NCBI RefSeq assembly: GCF_003234855.1
Contig: NZ_QKTO01000009.1
Coordinates: forward strand, 34,728-98,727
Direction: 5' to 3'
DNA from: Curtobacterium sp. MCBD17_032
GTDB lineage: Bacteria; Actinomycetota; Actinomycetes; Actinomycetales; Microbacteriaceae
DNA: 64,000 nt
Shown one piece after another: positions 7,473 through 16,728 of the stretch; position 1 is the stretch's first letter, and every line of letters begins with the position of its first letter. A model generated the notes under the pieces. It saw nothing but the letters and a program-made list of their open reading frames with translations, ran no database searches and had not been told where the DNA came from. Both the position numbers and the translations under genes were made by a program.

Positions 7473-8926
7473 TTCGTCCCGCCTTCCCGGTGCACCAGGT
7501 CCATGACCGCGCCGACCATGACGATCGACCCGGCGACGAGGACCATGGCGTCCTCGGCGTCGGCGTCGTCGGCCAGGTCGCGGGCCTCCTGCAGGGCGCC
7601 GGCGAGCGACGGCTCGACGACGACCCGGTCGTTGCCGACCTCGTCGACGACGACCCGGGCGAACTCGTCCGCGTCCAGTGCACGCTCCCCCGGCGGCTGC
7701 GTCACGACGAAGGTCGCGACGGTGTCCTTGAGCGCACGGACGAACCCGCGGGCGTCCTTGTCGCGGAGGATCCCGACGACGCCGACGACGTGCTCCGACG
7801 GGAACGCCACCGGCAGCGCGTCGGCGAGGGCCTTGGCTCCGTGCGGGTTGTGCGCGGCGTCGACCACGACGGTCGGTCCGGTCGCGATCGGCTGCAGACG
7901 GCCCGGGCTCGTCGCGTTCGCGAGGCCCTCGCTGAGGACGTCCTCGTCGAGTGCCTGGCTGCCGCGGCCGAGGAACGACTCGACCGCGGCGATCGCGACG
8001 GCCGCGTTGTGCGCCTGGTGCGCGCCGAACAGCGGCACGAACAGGTCGTCGTACGCGCCCGCGATGCCCTGCACGCTGACGAGCTGCCCGCCGACGGCCG
8101 GGGTGTCGCTCGTGACCCGGAACGCCGACCCCTCCACCGCGAGGGCCGACTCGGTGAGTTCGGCCGCGCGCTCGAGCTCCGCGAGGGCCTCGGGCGTCTG
8201 CGCGCTCGTGACCACGGACGAGGACGGCTTGACGATGCCCGACTTCGTCCGGGCGATCTCGGCGACGGTGCTGCCGAGCTGCTTCGCGTGGTCGATGGCG
8301 ATCGGGGTGAACACCTGCACCTGGCTCTGCACGATGTTGGTGGAGTCCCACTCGCCGCCCATGCCGACCTCGATCACGGCCACGTCGACGGGTGCCTCGG
8401 CGAAGCACGCGAGCGCCAGCACGGTCAGCGCCTCGAAGAACGTCAGCGGCTGCTCACCCTTCGCGGTGAGCTCGGCGTCGGTCATCTCGAGGATCGGGGT
8501 GATGTCGTCCCAGTTCTCGACGAACCGGCTCGGCTCGATGGGCTCGCCGTCGATGACGATGCGCTCCCGGATCGACACCAGGTGCGGGCTGGTCATGAGT
8601 CCGGTGCGGAGCCCGTGGGCGCGGACGATGCTCTCGGTCATCCGGGCGGTCGACGTCTTGCCGTTCGTGCCGGTGATGTGGATGACCGGGTACGCCAGGT
8701 GCGGGTCGCCCAGGAGCTCGACGGCACGACGGGTCGCGGTCAGACGCCGTTCGGGTGCCTGCTCCCCGATCCGGGCCATGAGCGCCGCTTCGACCCGCCG
8801 GACCTCGTCGTCGTCCCCGCCGTACGGCAGTTCCTCGCCGGGAGCGGTGTCGCCCGCCGGACCGACGGGGATCTCGATTCCGTCTGCGTCCTCCGCGGGG
8901 ATCTCGTACTCGTTGCTGTCGCTCAT
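7469..8926 (-). CDS. folC: Folylpolyglutamate synthase / dihydrofolate synthase
   Basis: A 485-residue Mur-ligase-type enzyme that adds glutamate to dihydropteroate and folates using ATP. The P-loop ITGTNGKTS is at about 84-92. Other family landmarks follow: [11 protein letters not shown], the [13 protein letters not shown] stretch that carries the Mg-binding Glu, and [11 protein letters not shown] near residue 340. The first 45 residues (acidic, rich in Asp/Glu/Pro/Gly) are an extension before the fold. The start ATG 8926 overlaps the ileS stop as ATGA, and its own stop overlaps the next gene as GTGA, so the three genes look co-translated. Confidence 0.96.
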   Translation of the reverse strand: MSDSNEYEIPAEDADGIEIPVGPAGDTAPGEELPYGGDDDEVRRVEAALMARIGEQAPERRLTATRRAVELLGDPHLAYPVIHITGTNGKTSTARMTESIVRAHGLRTGLMTSPHLVSIRERIVIDGEPIEPSRFVENWDDITPILEMTDAELTAKGEQPLTFFEALTVLALACFAEAPVDVAVIEVGMGGEWDSTNIVQSQVQVFTPIAIDHAKQLGSTVAEIARTKSGIVKPSSSVVTSAQTPEALAELERAAELTESALAVEGSAFRVTSDTPAVGGQLVSVQGIAGAYDDLFVPLFGAHQAHNAAVAIAAVESFLGRGSQALDEDVLSEGLANATSPGRLQPIATGPTVVVDAAHNPHGAKALADALPVAFPSEHVVGVVGILRDKDARGFVRALKDTVATFVVTQPPGERALDADEFARVVVDEVGNDRVVVEPSLAGALQEARDLADDADAEDAMVLVAGSIVMVGAVMDLVHREGGTK

Positions 8927-11900
8927 GCGCGCTGGACCTCCACGGTCACCTTCGCTCCGTCGCCGACCGCGACGGTGTCCTCGTCCTGACCGAACGTCGT
9001 GGGCACGACCTGTACTCCGCCGGCGAGGGTCTCGTTCGCGATGAGCGTCTCGTGCACGCCGATCGCGGCTGCTGCCGTCTCGTCCGCACGGAGCGTCAGG
9101 ACGATGCGGTCACCGACGTCGAGACCGGCGTCGCGTCGGGCCTGCTGCACGGCACGGACGACGTCGCGGGCGATGCCCTCGGCTTCGAGCTCCGGCGTGG
9201 TGACGGTGTCGAGGACAACGAACCCGCCGCCGTCGAGGAACGCCACGGCCTTGGACGTGTCGGCCACGGTGAGGTCGAGCGTGAACTCGCCCTCGACGAG
9301 GTCGATGCCGCCGACGGTCACGCCGGTCTCGGTCGCGGTCCAGTCGCCCCGCTTGGCGGCCGGGATGACCTGCTGCACGGCCTTGCCGATGCGGGGGCCG
9401 GCAGCGCGGGCGTTGACGGTGAGCTTCCGCTCGATGCCGTACTGCGCCAGGGACTCCTCGGCCTGCTGCTCGAGCACGACGCGCTTGACGTTGAGCTCGT
9501 CGCGGAGGATGTCCGCGAACGGCTCGACGGCCGCGGTGTCCGGCACGACGAGCGTCAGCGTGGCGAGGGGCAGACGGACGCGCTTGCCGGTCGCCTTGCG
9601 GAGCGCGAGGCCCTTCGACGCGACGTCCCGCACGCGGTCCATGGCCGCGACCAGGGCGTCGTCGGCGGGGAACTCGTCGGGCGACGGCCAGTCGGTCAGG
9701 TGCACGCTGCGGTCACCGGTCAGGCCCTTCCAGACCTCCTCGGTCACGAGCGGTGCCAGCGGCGCCGCCACCCGGGCGAGCGTCTCGAGGACCGTGAACA
9801 GCGTGTCGAACGCGGCACGGGCCTCCGGGGAGGACTCCGCGCCGGCCCAGAACTTGTCCCGCGACCGCCGGACGTACCAGTTGGTGAGCACGTCGGCGAA
9901 GTCGCGGATCGCCTGCGCGGCCAGCGGGGTGTCGAGCGCGTCGAGGTGCGTCGTGACGTCGGCGACGAGCACGCGGGTCTTCGCGAGGAGGTACCGGTCG
10001 AGCACGTCGGTGCTCGCGGTGCTGCGGGTGGCTCGGTACCCCTGATCGCCGGAGGCGTTCGCGTAGAGGGTGAAGAAGTAGTACGTCGACCACAGCGGCA
10101 GGAGGAACTCGCGGACGCCCTGTCGGATGCCCTCCTCGGTGACGACGAGGTTGCCGCCGCGGATCACCGACGACGACATGAGGAACCAGCGCATCGCGTC
10201 GGCACCGTCGCGGTCGAACACCTCGGACACGTCCGGGTAGTTCCGGAGCGACTTCGACATCTTCTGGCCGTCGGAGCCGAGGACGATGCCGTGGCTGATC
10301 ACGTTCGTGAACGCCGGGCGGTCGAACAGCGCGGTCGACAGCGCGTGCATGACGTAGAACCAGCCGCGGGTCTGCCCGATGTACTCGACGATGAAGTCGG
10401 CCGGGCTGTGGGTGTCGAACCACTCCCGGTTCTCGAACGGGTAGTGCACCTGGGCGTACGGCATCGAGCCGGAGTCGAACCAGACGTCGAACACGTCGGT
10501 GATCCGGCGCATGGTCGACCGCCCCGTGGGGTCGTCCGGGTTCGGCCGCGTCAGCTCGTCGATGAACGGCCGGTGCAGGTCGACCTCGCCCTCGGCGTTG
10601 CGGGGCAGGCGGCCGAAGTCGCGCTCGATCTCCTCGAGCGAGCCGTAGACGTCCTGACGCGGGTACTCCGGGTCGTCGGAGACCCACACCGGGATGGGCG
10701 TACCGAAGTAGCGGTTGCGGGAGACCGACCAGTCGATGGCGTTGCCGACCCACTTGCCGAACTGGCCGTCCTTCACGTTGTCCGGCACCCAGGTGATGTC
10801 CTGGTTCAGCTCGCCCATGCGGTCGCGGAACTCGGTGACGCGGACGAACCACGACGAGACGGCCTTGTAGATGAGGGGCTTGCGGCAGCGCCAGCAGTGC
10901 GGGTAGCTGTGCTCGTACGACGCCTGGCGGAGGAGCCGGCCGGCGTCACGGACGGCCTTCGTCAGCGGCTTGTTCGCGTCGGACCAGAGCATCCCGGCGA
11001 CCTCGCCGAACTGCGACGTGAACAGGCCGCCCTCGTCGAGGGAGAGCACCACGGGGATGCCCGCGGCCGCGCAGACCTCCTGGTCGTCGGCACCGTAGGC
11101 CGGGGCCTGGTGCACGATGCCGGTGCCCTCGCCCGTCTCGACGTACTCGGCGACGAGGACCTTCCAGCCGTTCTCCATGCCCTCGGTGTCCGACAGGAAG
11201 TCGAACAGGCGCTCGTAGGTCACGCCGTCGAGCTCCCGGCCCTCGATCGTCCGGCTGACGGCGTCGACGGCCTCCTCAACCGAGGCGTAGCCGAGGTCCT
11301 TCGCGTGCGCGGCGACCGTGTCGGACGCGAGCAGGTACGTCGCGGAACCGGCGGCGCCACCGTCAGCCGCGCCTCCCGGCCCGGCCGGCAGGACCGCGTA
11401 CGCGATCGCCGGACCGACCGCGAGCGCAGCGTTGGTCGGCAGCGTCCAGGGGGTGGTCGTCCAGGCGAGGGCGCGGACGCCGGTCAGCCCGAGCTCCTCC
11501 GCACGCGCACCGGTCAGCGGGAACGCGACCGTGACGGACTGGTCCTGACGCATCTTGTAGACGTCGTCGTCCATGCGGAGCTCGTGGTTCGACAGCGGGG
11601 TCTGGTCGTTCCAGCAGTACGGCAGGACCCGGAAGCCCTCGTACGCCAGGCCCTTGTCCCACAGCGTCTTCCATGCCCACAGGACGCTCTCCATGTACGT
11701 GACGTCGAGGGTCTTGTAGTCGTCCTCGAAGTCGACCCAGCGCGCCTGGCGGGTCACGTACTGCTGCCACTCGTCGGTGTACTGCAGGACGGACCGCTTG
11801 GCGGCTGCGTTGAAGACGTCGATGCCCATGGCGTCGATCTCGTGCTTCTCCGTGATGCCGAGCTGCCGCATCGCCTCGAGCTCGGCGGGCAGGCCGTGCG

Positions 11901-12180
11901 TGTCCCACCCGAAGCGGCGGTGCACCTGCTTGCCGCGCATGGTCTGGTAGCGCGGGAAGACGTCCTTCGCGTACCCGGTCAGGAGGTGGCCGTAGTGCGG
12001 GAGGCCGTTGGCGAACGGCGGACCGTCGTAGAACGTCCACTCGTCGCAGCCCTCGCGCTGGGCGATGGAGGCACGGAAGGTGTCGTCGCCCTTCCAGAAG
12101 GCGAGGATGCCGTCCTCGACCGCGGGGAAGGACGGGGACGGGGTCACGCCGTCGGAGTCGGAGTTCAGCGGGTACCGCAC
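8923..12180 (-). CDS. ileS: Isoleucyl-tRNA synthetase
   Basis: A 1085-residue class I synthetase charging tRNA-Ile. The first ATP signature is [12 protein letters not shown] (54-65) and the second is KMSKS at about 639-643 in [13 protein letters not shown]. Between them lies the CP1 editing domain with [23 protein letters not shown] block follows. The length and the HCWRC style suggest the eukaryote-like (type 2) IleS group found in many actinobacteria. The start is GTG 12180, with AGGAG eight bases upstream. The frame is open further up, but that stretch is the T-box leader, not protein. Regulation by uncharged tRNA-Ile through the leader is expected. It is the first gene of the folC–ndk series. 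Confidence 0.97.
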   Translation of the reverse strand: MRYPLNSDSDGVTPSPSFPAVEDGILAFWKGDDTFRASIAQREGCDEWTFYDGPPFANGLPHYGHLLTGYAKDVFPRYQTMRGKQVHRRFGWDTHGLPAELEAMRQLGITEKHEIDAMGIDVFNAAAKRSVLQYTDEWQQYVTRQARWVDFEDDYKTLDVTYMESVLWAWKTLWDKGLAYEGFRVLPYCWNDQTPLSNHELRMDDDVYKMRQDQSVTVAFPLTGARAEELGLTGVRALAWTTTPWTLPTNAALAVGPAIAYAVLPAGPGGAADGGAAGSATYLLASDTVAAHAKDLGYASVEEAVDAVSRTIEGRELDGVTYERLFDFLSDTEGMENGWKVLVAEYVETGEGTGIVHQAPAYGADDQEVCAAAGIPVVLSLDEGGLFTSQFGEVAGMLWSDANKPLTKAVRDAGRLLRQASYEHSYPHCWRCRKPLIYKAVSSWFVRVTEFRDRMGELNQDITWVPDNVKDGQFGKWVGNAIDWSVSRNRYFGTPIPVWVSDDPEYPRQDVYGSLEEIERDFGRLPRNAEGEVDLHRPFIDELTRPNPDDPTGRSTMRRITDVFDVWFDSGSMPYAQVHYPFENREWFDTHSPADFIVEYIGQTRGWFYVMHALSTALFDRPAFTNVISHGIVLGSDGQKMSKSLRNYPDVSEVFDRDGADAMRWFLMSSSVIRGGNLVVTEEGIRQGVREFLLPLWSTYYFFTLYANASGDQGYRATRSTASTDVLDRYLLAKTRVLVADVTTHLDALDTPLAAQAIRDFADVLTNWYVRRSRDKFWAGAESSPEARAAFDTLFTVLETLARVAAPLAPLVTEEVWKGLTGDRSVHLTDWPSPDEFPADDALVAAMDRVRDVASKGLALRKATGKRVRLPLATLTLVVPDTAAVEPFADILRDELNVKRVVLEQQAEESLAQYGIERKLTVNARAAGPRIGKAVQQVIPAAKRGDWTATETGVTVGGIDLVEGEFTLDLTVADTSKAVAFLDGGGFVVLDTVTTPELEAEGIARDVVRAVQQARRDAGLDVGDRIVLTLRADETAAAAIGVHETLIANETLAGGVQVVPTTFGQDEDTVAVGDGAKVTVEVQRA

Positions 12181-12412
12181 GGGAGGCTCCTGGAGGTCGG
12201 TGGAACTGGACCACGAGGACGGAGCCTGCGCTCCGCGGTACCACCTCGCTTGCCACGGACCGGCGCGCAACGCCTGCTCGTGACCACTCTGCGTCGGGGT
12301 GGTGACGGTCCCGAACCCGCCCGGTTCTAGTGACGACCCCCGCCGGGTGCCGCGTTCTTCCGGGAGGCTCCCCGGTGATGGCCGGATCGATGCCTGTGGG
12401 TCCGACTCTACC
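12181..12412 (-). promoter_or_regulatory. T-box leader of ileS, ultrashort stem I, translational type
   Basis: Reading the minus strand, a −10-like TAGAGT (12410-12405) is followed by the specifier region. The sequence GGCCATCACCGGGGAGCC (about 12383-12366) carries the isoleucine codon ATC at 12379-12377. The conserved GGAAGAAC comes next. The T-box proper, AGGTGGTACCGCGG, lies at about 12245-12232, followed by a GC-rich hairpin and a CCTCC/AGGAG element just before the ileS start. Actinobacterial ileS genes are known to use such leaders: uncharged tRNA-Ile stabilises an anti-sequestrator and frees the ribosome site. No terminator T-run is present, which supports the translational type. The divergent CDF gene starts 22 bases beyond. 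Confidence 0.88.
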
Positions 12413-12433
12413 GGACGGGAGCATGCTGGAGCG

Positions 12434-13501
12434 ATGCCCTCGTCGTCGTCCCCCGAGGCTCCGGGAACCGCCCCGGACGCCTCGTCCTCGCAGCAGAAGC
12501 CCGAGTCGCTGCTCACCGTCCTCATCGCCTTCGGGGCGAACCTCCTCGTCGCCATCGCGAAGTCCGTCGCCGCCCTCGTGTCGGGCTCGGCGTCGATGGT
12601 CGCCGAGGCCGCGCACTCGTGGGCGGACACCGGCAACGAGGTCTTCCTGCTCGTCGCGGAACGGCGGGGGGCTCGGAAGCGCGACGCACGACACCCGCTC
12701 GGCTACGGCCGGGAGACGTACATCTGGTCGATGTTCGCCGCGTTCGGGCTCTTCACCGCGGGTGCCATCGTCTCCATCACCCACGGCATCGGCGAGCTCG
12801 GGGACACCGGCCCGGCCGAGGACGTCACCCTCAACTACATCGTGCTCGCGGTCTCGTTCTGTCTCGAGGGCACGAGCTTCCTGCAGGCGTTCCGGCAGGC
12901 CCGCGGCGCCGCGACGAAGCGACGGGTGCCGGTCCTCCGCCACGTGCTGCAGTCCTCGAACCCGACGCTCCGGGCCGTGTTCGCCGAGGACGCCGCCGCC
13001 CTGGTCGGCCTGGTCATCGCGTTCCTCGGGGTCTTCCTGCACCAGGTGACCGGACTCGCGGTGTTCGACGCGATCGGGTCCATCGCCGTCGGGCTGCTGC
13101 TCGGGGTCGTGGCGATCGTCCTCATCGACCGCAACCGCCGGTTCCTGCTCGGGGAGAGCACGTCCCCGGAGCTCGAGAACGCCGTGCTCGTCGAACTGCT
13201 CGCCCGCGAGCAGGTGGAGAGTGTGAGCTACCTGCACCTCGAGTTCGTCGGACCGTCCCGCGTCTACCTCGTCGCCGCGGTCGACCTCGTCGGCAACGAC
13301 ACCGAGGAGCACGTGGCCGGTCGGCTCCGCCGGATCGAGGAGTCGCTGGAGCAGAGCCAGTACGTCGAGGAGGCGGTGCTCACGCTGTCCGTACCGGGCG
13401 CCCCGGTCCTGCGGCCGACGAGCGACGACATCCCGGACGTGGTCCGGGACGGCACGGTCGAGGACGTGGCGTCCGGCGGCGCCGGCACGCTCCGCGCCTG
13501 A
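12434..13501 (+). CDS. Cation diffusion facilitator (CDF) metal exporter
   Basis: A 355-residue membrane protein of the CDF/SLC30 family that exports divalent metal (usually zinc) in exchange for protons. The second membrane segment carries the metal-site histidine and aspartate in [15 protein letters not shown]. In the fifth segment the canonical HxxxD is replaced by AEDAAALVG, a pattern reminiscent of the ZnT9-like branch. The cytoplasmic C-terminal domain spans about 240-330 with a VxxVxxLxxEFVGPS-type β-start. ATG 12434 has GGAG seven bases upstream; in-frame codons further up would overlap the ileS leader. Metal specificity is not resolved. It is divergent from ileS. Confidence 0.88.
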   Translation: MPSSSSPEAPGTAPDASSSQQKPESLLTVLIAFGANLLVAIAKSVAALVSGSASMVAEAAHSWADTGNEVFLLVAERRGARKRDARHPLGYGRETYIWSMFAAFGLFTAGAIVSITHGIGELGDTGPAEDVTLNYIVLAVSFCLEGTSFLQAFRQARGAATKRRVPVLRHVLQSSNPTLRAVFAEDAAALVGLVIAFLGVFLHQVTGLAVFDAIGSIAVGLLLGVVAIVLIDRNRRFLLGESTSPELENAVLVELLAREQVESVSYLHLEFVGPSRVYLVAAVDLVGNDTEEHVAGRLRRIEESLEQSQYVEEAVLTLSVPGAPVLRPTSDDIPDVVRDGTVEDVASGGAGTLRA

Positions 13502-13513
13502 CCCCCGGGACGG

Positions 13514-14353
13514 TCAGCAGTCGTCGTTCGTGAACTCCAGGTCGACGGTCTGGTCCGAGCCGGTGAAGACGTAGGAGTACCGCATCGCGATGTCCTCCTC
13601 GAGGATGTCGCGGGTCGCGTCCGTCGAGCAGAGGTTCGACAGCACCGAGTCGCGGATCGTCCCTTCGGAGACGGTGGCGGGGTCGGCGTCCACGCGGTAG
13701 CGGTAGTGGATCGCCCCGTCCTCGGCCTCGACCCCGGTCCACGTCGTGATCTCGTCGACCTGTCGCGGGAAGGTCGTCTGCTCGGAGATCTTCGCCACGC
13801 CCTCGTCGACGAGCTCCTGCTTGGACGGACCGCCGAACGAGGCGAATCCCCAGCGGACCAGCGCGGCGGCGATGACGAACGCCAGGATGCCGGCGATGGT
13901 GACGAGCGCTCGGCGACCCCGGGACTGCTGCGGGGGCTGGGTCCCGAACGCCGCGGTACCGCCGGGCTGCGCGACCGGGGCACCCGGACCCTGCCAGGGC
14001 TGCTGCGGACCGCCGGGGACCTGCTGCTGGCCGGGGACCTGCTGCTGGGGGCCACCCGGGGCGTGCTGCTGTCCGGGCACCTGCGGCGTCGGACCAGCGG
14101 GGTCCCGCGGCGCGCCGGTGCCCGCGTCCCACCCGCCGGTCCACTGCGGCGCCGGGGGCACCTGGCCATGGTCGGCGGGGAGGCCCTGGCCGTGCGCGGC
14201 GGGGAGGCCCTGGCCGTCGTCGGCGGACAGGCCCTGGCCGTGCTCGACGGGGAGGCCCTGGCCCGGTCCCGTGCGGCCGTCCGGTCCGCCGGTGTGGTCC
14301 GGTTCCGGGCCCCGCCCGGACGACGACGGCTGCTGATCGGGTGTGTCGGACAA
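13514..14353 (-). CDS. Membrane-anchored protein with a Pro/Gln/Gly repeat head, hypothetical
   Basis: A 279-residue protein starting at TTG 14353 with AGGGGG upstream. Residues 31-62 are four tandem eight-residue units of the form GQGLPxxH. Residues about 95-130 are a second low-complexity run built on PGQQ and GGPQQ. One membrane helix follows (about 150-170), and then an extracytoplasmic domain of about 110 residues with one cysteine in SNLCST and one at the C-terminus. That layout (disordered cytoplasmic head, single helix, small outer domain resembling DUF4333-like folds) is common in actinobacterial cell-envelope proteins. I do not recognise the family, and no function is claimed. It is convergent with the CDF gene. 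Confidence 0.78.
   Translation of the reverse strand: MSDTPDQQPSSSGRGPEPDHTGGPDGRTGPGQGLPVEHGQGLSADDGQGLPAAHGQGLPADHGQVPPAPQWTGGWDAGTGAPRDPAGPTPQVPGQQHAPGGPQQQVPGQQQVPGGPQQPWQGPGAPVAQPGGTAAFGTQPPQQSRGRRALVTIAGILAFVIAAALVRWGFASFGGPSKQELVDEGVAKISEQTTFPRQVDEITTWTGVEAEDGAIHYRYRVDADPATVSEGTIRDSVLSNLCSTDATRDILEEDIAMRYSYVFTGSDQTVDLEFTNDDC
14168..14263. repeat. 24-bp tandem repeat inside the membrane-protein gene
   Basis: Four units of 24 bases with the shared core gaggccctggcc encode GQGLPxxH four times. Two cores are identical and one has two changes. Copy number could vary between strains by slippage. Confidence 0.8.
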
Positions 14354-14437
14354 GGGTCCCCCTGGTGTCGGTGGCCGTCCCCCTCGGACGGCGCACCCAG
14401 AACCTACCAGCGGCCCCGTCAGCCCCTGCGGTCGGCG

Positions 14438-15037
14438 TCAGCGCGCGTCGAGCCCCGCGACCACGGGCGTCAGCGCGGCGGCGACGTACTCGACGAGCGG
14501 CCGCCGGGCGACCCCGTCCGTCACCCACACCCCGAACGCGGCGGCCGCGGCACCGAGCATCGCCCCGGCCACGGTCTGCGGCCAGAGCGACTGCGCGTGT
14601 TCCCCGGTGCGGGCGGCGACGAAGGACGCGACCGCCCGGTGCTGCGCGGTCACCCGCGTCGCGACGCTGGCGACGAGACCGTCCCCCACGTCCATGACCT
14701 CGGCCTGCGCGATCGCCCACGGCACCCGCTCGGGATCGTGCGCCCGGGCGGCGGCGAGCAGTGCGTCCTCGACGGCGCGGACGGCACTCGACTCCGTCGA
14801 CGACGCCAGGTGCTGCGGAAGGGCGGCGACTGCCGCGTCGAGGTCGAGCCACATGACGTCGGACTTGGCGGTGAAGTAGTTGAAGAACGTGGCTCGGCTG
14901 ACCCCGGCGCGGGCGGCGATCTGGTCCACCGTGGTCCGTCCGTAGCCCTGCTCGAGGAAGAGCTCGGCGGCGGCGTCCGCGAGCACCTCGGCGCTCGAGC
15001 GGCGCGGTCGCCCGCCGCGGCGGATCGGTTCGTCCAT
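14438..15037 (-). CDS. TetR family transcriptional regulator
   Basis: A 199-residue repressor-type protein. The N-terminal helix-turn-helix lies in TTVDQIAARAGVSRATFFNYF (about 36-56), preceded by the basic GGRPRR arm. The C-terminal ligand domain is helical and Ala-rich, with no recognisable ligand signature. It is divergent from the peptide/nickel-type ABC operon starting at 15069, with only 31 bases between start codons. It very likely controls both itself and that operon from the shared site. A −10-like TTTACT ends six bases before its ATG, so it is probably leaderless. Confidence 0.88.
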   Translation of the reverse strand: MDEPIRRGGRPRRSSAEVLADAAAELFLEQGYGRTTVDQIAARAGVSRATFFNYFTAKSDVMWLDLDAAVAALPQHLASSTESSAVRAVEDALLAAARAHDPERVPWAIAQAEVMDVGDGLVASVATRVTAQHRAVASFVAARTGEHAQSLWPQTVAGAMLGAAAAAFGVWVTDGVARRPLVEYVAAALTPVVAGLDAR

Positions 15038-15040
15038 GCC

Positions 15041-15062
15041 CCCAGTAAAGCGCTAGACTCGG
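15041..15062. promoter_or_regulatory. Overlapping divergent promoters with a dyad, tetR and ABC operon
   Basis: Only 31 bases separate the two start codons. Plus-strand TAGACT (15054-15059) serves the ABC lipoprotein. Minus-strand TTTACT (15049-15044) serves tetR. Between and over them lies the near-symmetric AGTaaAGCGCTagACT (15044-15059), whose centre is the palindrome AGCGCT. One bound repressor could close both promoters. Confidence 0.5.
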
Positions 15063-15068
15063 CCAGCC

Positions 15069-16721
15069 ATGATCTTGGACCCAGTACAGAAAAGCCCGGC
15101 GCTGCGGCGCATCGTGACCGGGGTCGCCGGCGCGGCCACGATCCTCCTGGCCGTCACCGCGTGTACCGGATCCGGGACACCCGCGGACAGCAGCAGCCCC
15201 GTCCGCGGTGGCACGCTCACCTACGCCTCCGGTGACGCCGAGCCGACCTGCCTGGACCCGCACGTCGGTGGCAACTACCCGCAGGCGCTCCTGGCGACCC
15301 AGTACATCGAGGAGCTGGTCGGTCTCGACGACGACGGCCGTCCGACCCCCGAGCTCGCGACGGAGTGGACGACGAGCGACGACGGGAAGACCCTCACCTT
15401 CACGCTCCGCGACGACGTCAGGTTCACCGACGGCACCCCCTTCGACGCGGCGGCCGTCGTCGCGAACATCGAGCACGTGCAGGACCCCGCGACCGCGTCG
15501 AGCACGGGGTACCTCGCCCTGCAGTCGATCGAGCGGGCGACCGCCACCGACGACCACACGGTGACGCTGTCCCTCAGCCGCCCCGACGCCGCACTGCTCG
15601 AGTCGTTCTCGCAGCCGTGGGTCGGCATGGAGTCCCCGAAGGCGCTCGAGCGGGAGCAGGCGACGAACTGCGAGTCCCCCGTCGGCACCGGCCCCTTCGC
15701 CGTCACCGGGTGGAAGCACGGCGACCGCGTCACGCTCGAACGGAACACCGCGTACACCCCGCTCGCCGGGTCGACCACGAAGCCGCGCCTGGACGGGCTC
15801 ACCTGGCGGTTCCTCCCCGACTCGACCTCGCGCTACGCAGCCCTGCAGTCCGGTCAGGTGGACGTGATCGACAACGCCCAGCCCGACCAGCTGAAGGCTG
15901 CCTCGGCGAAGGGCAGCATCCGTGACCTCGATGCCCCACGTCCGGGTGCGTCCAACCGACTCGAGCTGAACTCGGGCCACGGGGTCTTCCGTGACGAGGC
16001 CGTCCGCACGGCCTTCATCGCCGCCGCCGAGATCGATCCCGGGTTGCAGTCGCTCTTCCTCGGCACCGCGAAGCGCTCGTACTCGGTGCTGTCGAGCGTC
16101 GAGCCGACGTCGTACGCCGACGAGTCGTTGTTCGCCTACGACCCGTCGGAGGCGGAGCGCCTGCTCGACGAGGCCGGCTGGAAGACGAACAGCGACGGCG
16201 TCCGCGAGAAGGACGGGAAGACCCTCACCGTCACGTTCCCGGTGTCGACGAACCAGTCCGTCCCGGCAGAGCGCAGCCTGTTCCAGCAGATCCAGGCGTC
16301 CGAGGCGGAGGTCGGCATCCAGGTCCGGCTGCAGGAGCTCGACCTGTCGAGCTGGTACGCGGCACTCGCGAAGAACCAGTACGACGTCGTGAGCGCCCCG
16401 TACACGAAGGTCGGACCGGACGTCCTCCGCATCCTGTACGACTCCGCCTCGATCACCCCGGCACCGTCGGGCTACTTCGCGAACCTGGCGCAGCTCGATG
16501 ACCCGGCCCTCGACGAGCTGCTCGAGAAGGCGTCGCAGACCTCGGACGCGAGCGAGCGTGCCGACCTCGTCGAGCAGGCGCAGAAGGCGATCCTCGAGAG
16601 CCGGACGGTCCTGCCGCTCTACGACCAGCAGAACCACTTCCTGTACCGCTCGGCCGTCCACGGCATCTCGACCACGTCGGTCTCCACGCCGTGGTTCGGC
16701 ACGGCGTGGGTCGCACGCTGA
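15069..16721 (+). CDS. ABC transporter substrate-binding lipoprotein, peptide/nickel family (SBP_bac_5)
   Basis: A 550-residue lipoprotein. The signal segment ends in the lipobox LAVTAC (Cys32), so it would be anchored outside the membrane. Family landmarks are the early LTYASGDAEPTCLDPH, the paired AxxWTTSDDGKTLTFTLRDDVRFTDGTPFDA block (about 100-128 in all) and SPVGTGPFAVTGW. Such proteins deliver oligopeptides, nickel chelates or opines to a DppBC-type permease. The next three genes supply exactly that. The actual ligand cannot be told from sequence. The start is taken at ATG 15069, nine bases after the −10. Confidence 0.92.
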   Translation: MILDPVQKSPALRRIVTGVAGAATILLAVTACTGSGTPADSSSPVRGGTLTYASGDAEPTCLDPHVGGNYPQALLATQYIEELVGLDDDGRPTPELATEWTTSDDGKTLTFTLRDDVRFTDGTPFDAAAVVANIEHVQDPATASSTGYLALQSIERATATDDHTVTLSLSRPDAALLESFSQPWVGMESPKALEREQATNCESPVGTGPFAVTGWKHGDRVTLERNTAYTPLAGSTTKPRLDGLTWRFLPDSTSRYAALQSGQVDVIDNAQPDQLKAASAKGSIRDLDAPRPGASNRLELNSGHGVFRDEAVRTAFIAAAEIDPGLQSLFLGTAKRSYSVLSSVEPTSYADESLFAYDPSEAERLLDEAGWKTNSDGVREKDGKTLTVTFPVSTNQSVPAERSLFQQIQASEAEVGIQVRLQELDLSSWYAALAKNQYDVVSAPYTKVGPDVLRILYDSASITPAPSGYFANLAQLDDPALDELLEKASQTSDASERADLVEQAQKAILESRTVLPLYDQQNHFLYRSAVHGISTTSVSTPWFGTAWVAR

Positions 16722-16728
16722 TCCCCCG

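Noticed and set aside
5985..9044. A plus-strand open frame of about 1000 codons across dsbA, ndk and folC
   Set aside because: It runs antisense to or out of frame with clear genes; Arg/Gly/Pro-rich composition is the usual shadow of high-GC coding DNA.
12181..12636. Extended ileS N-terminus in the open frame upstream of GTG 12180
   Set aside because: This stretch holds the T-box elements and the promoter; a good ribosome site stands before GTG 12180 and the protein fold begins there.
14168..14263. CRISPR-like array
   Set aside because: The units are contiguous, in frame and coding, with no spacers; it is a protein repeat.
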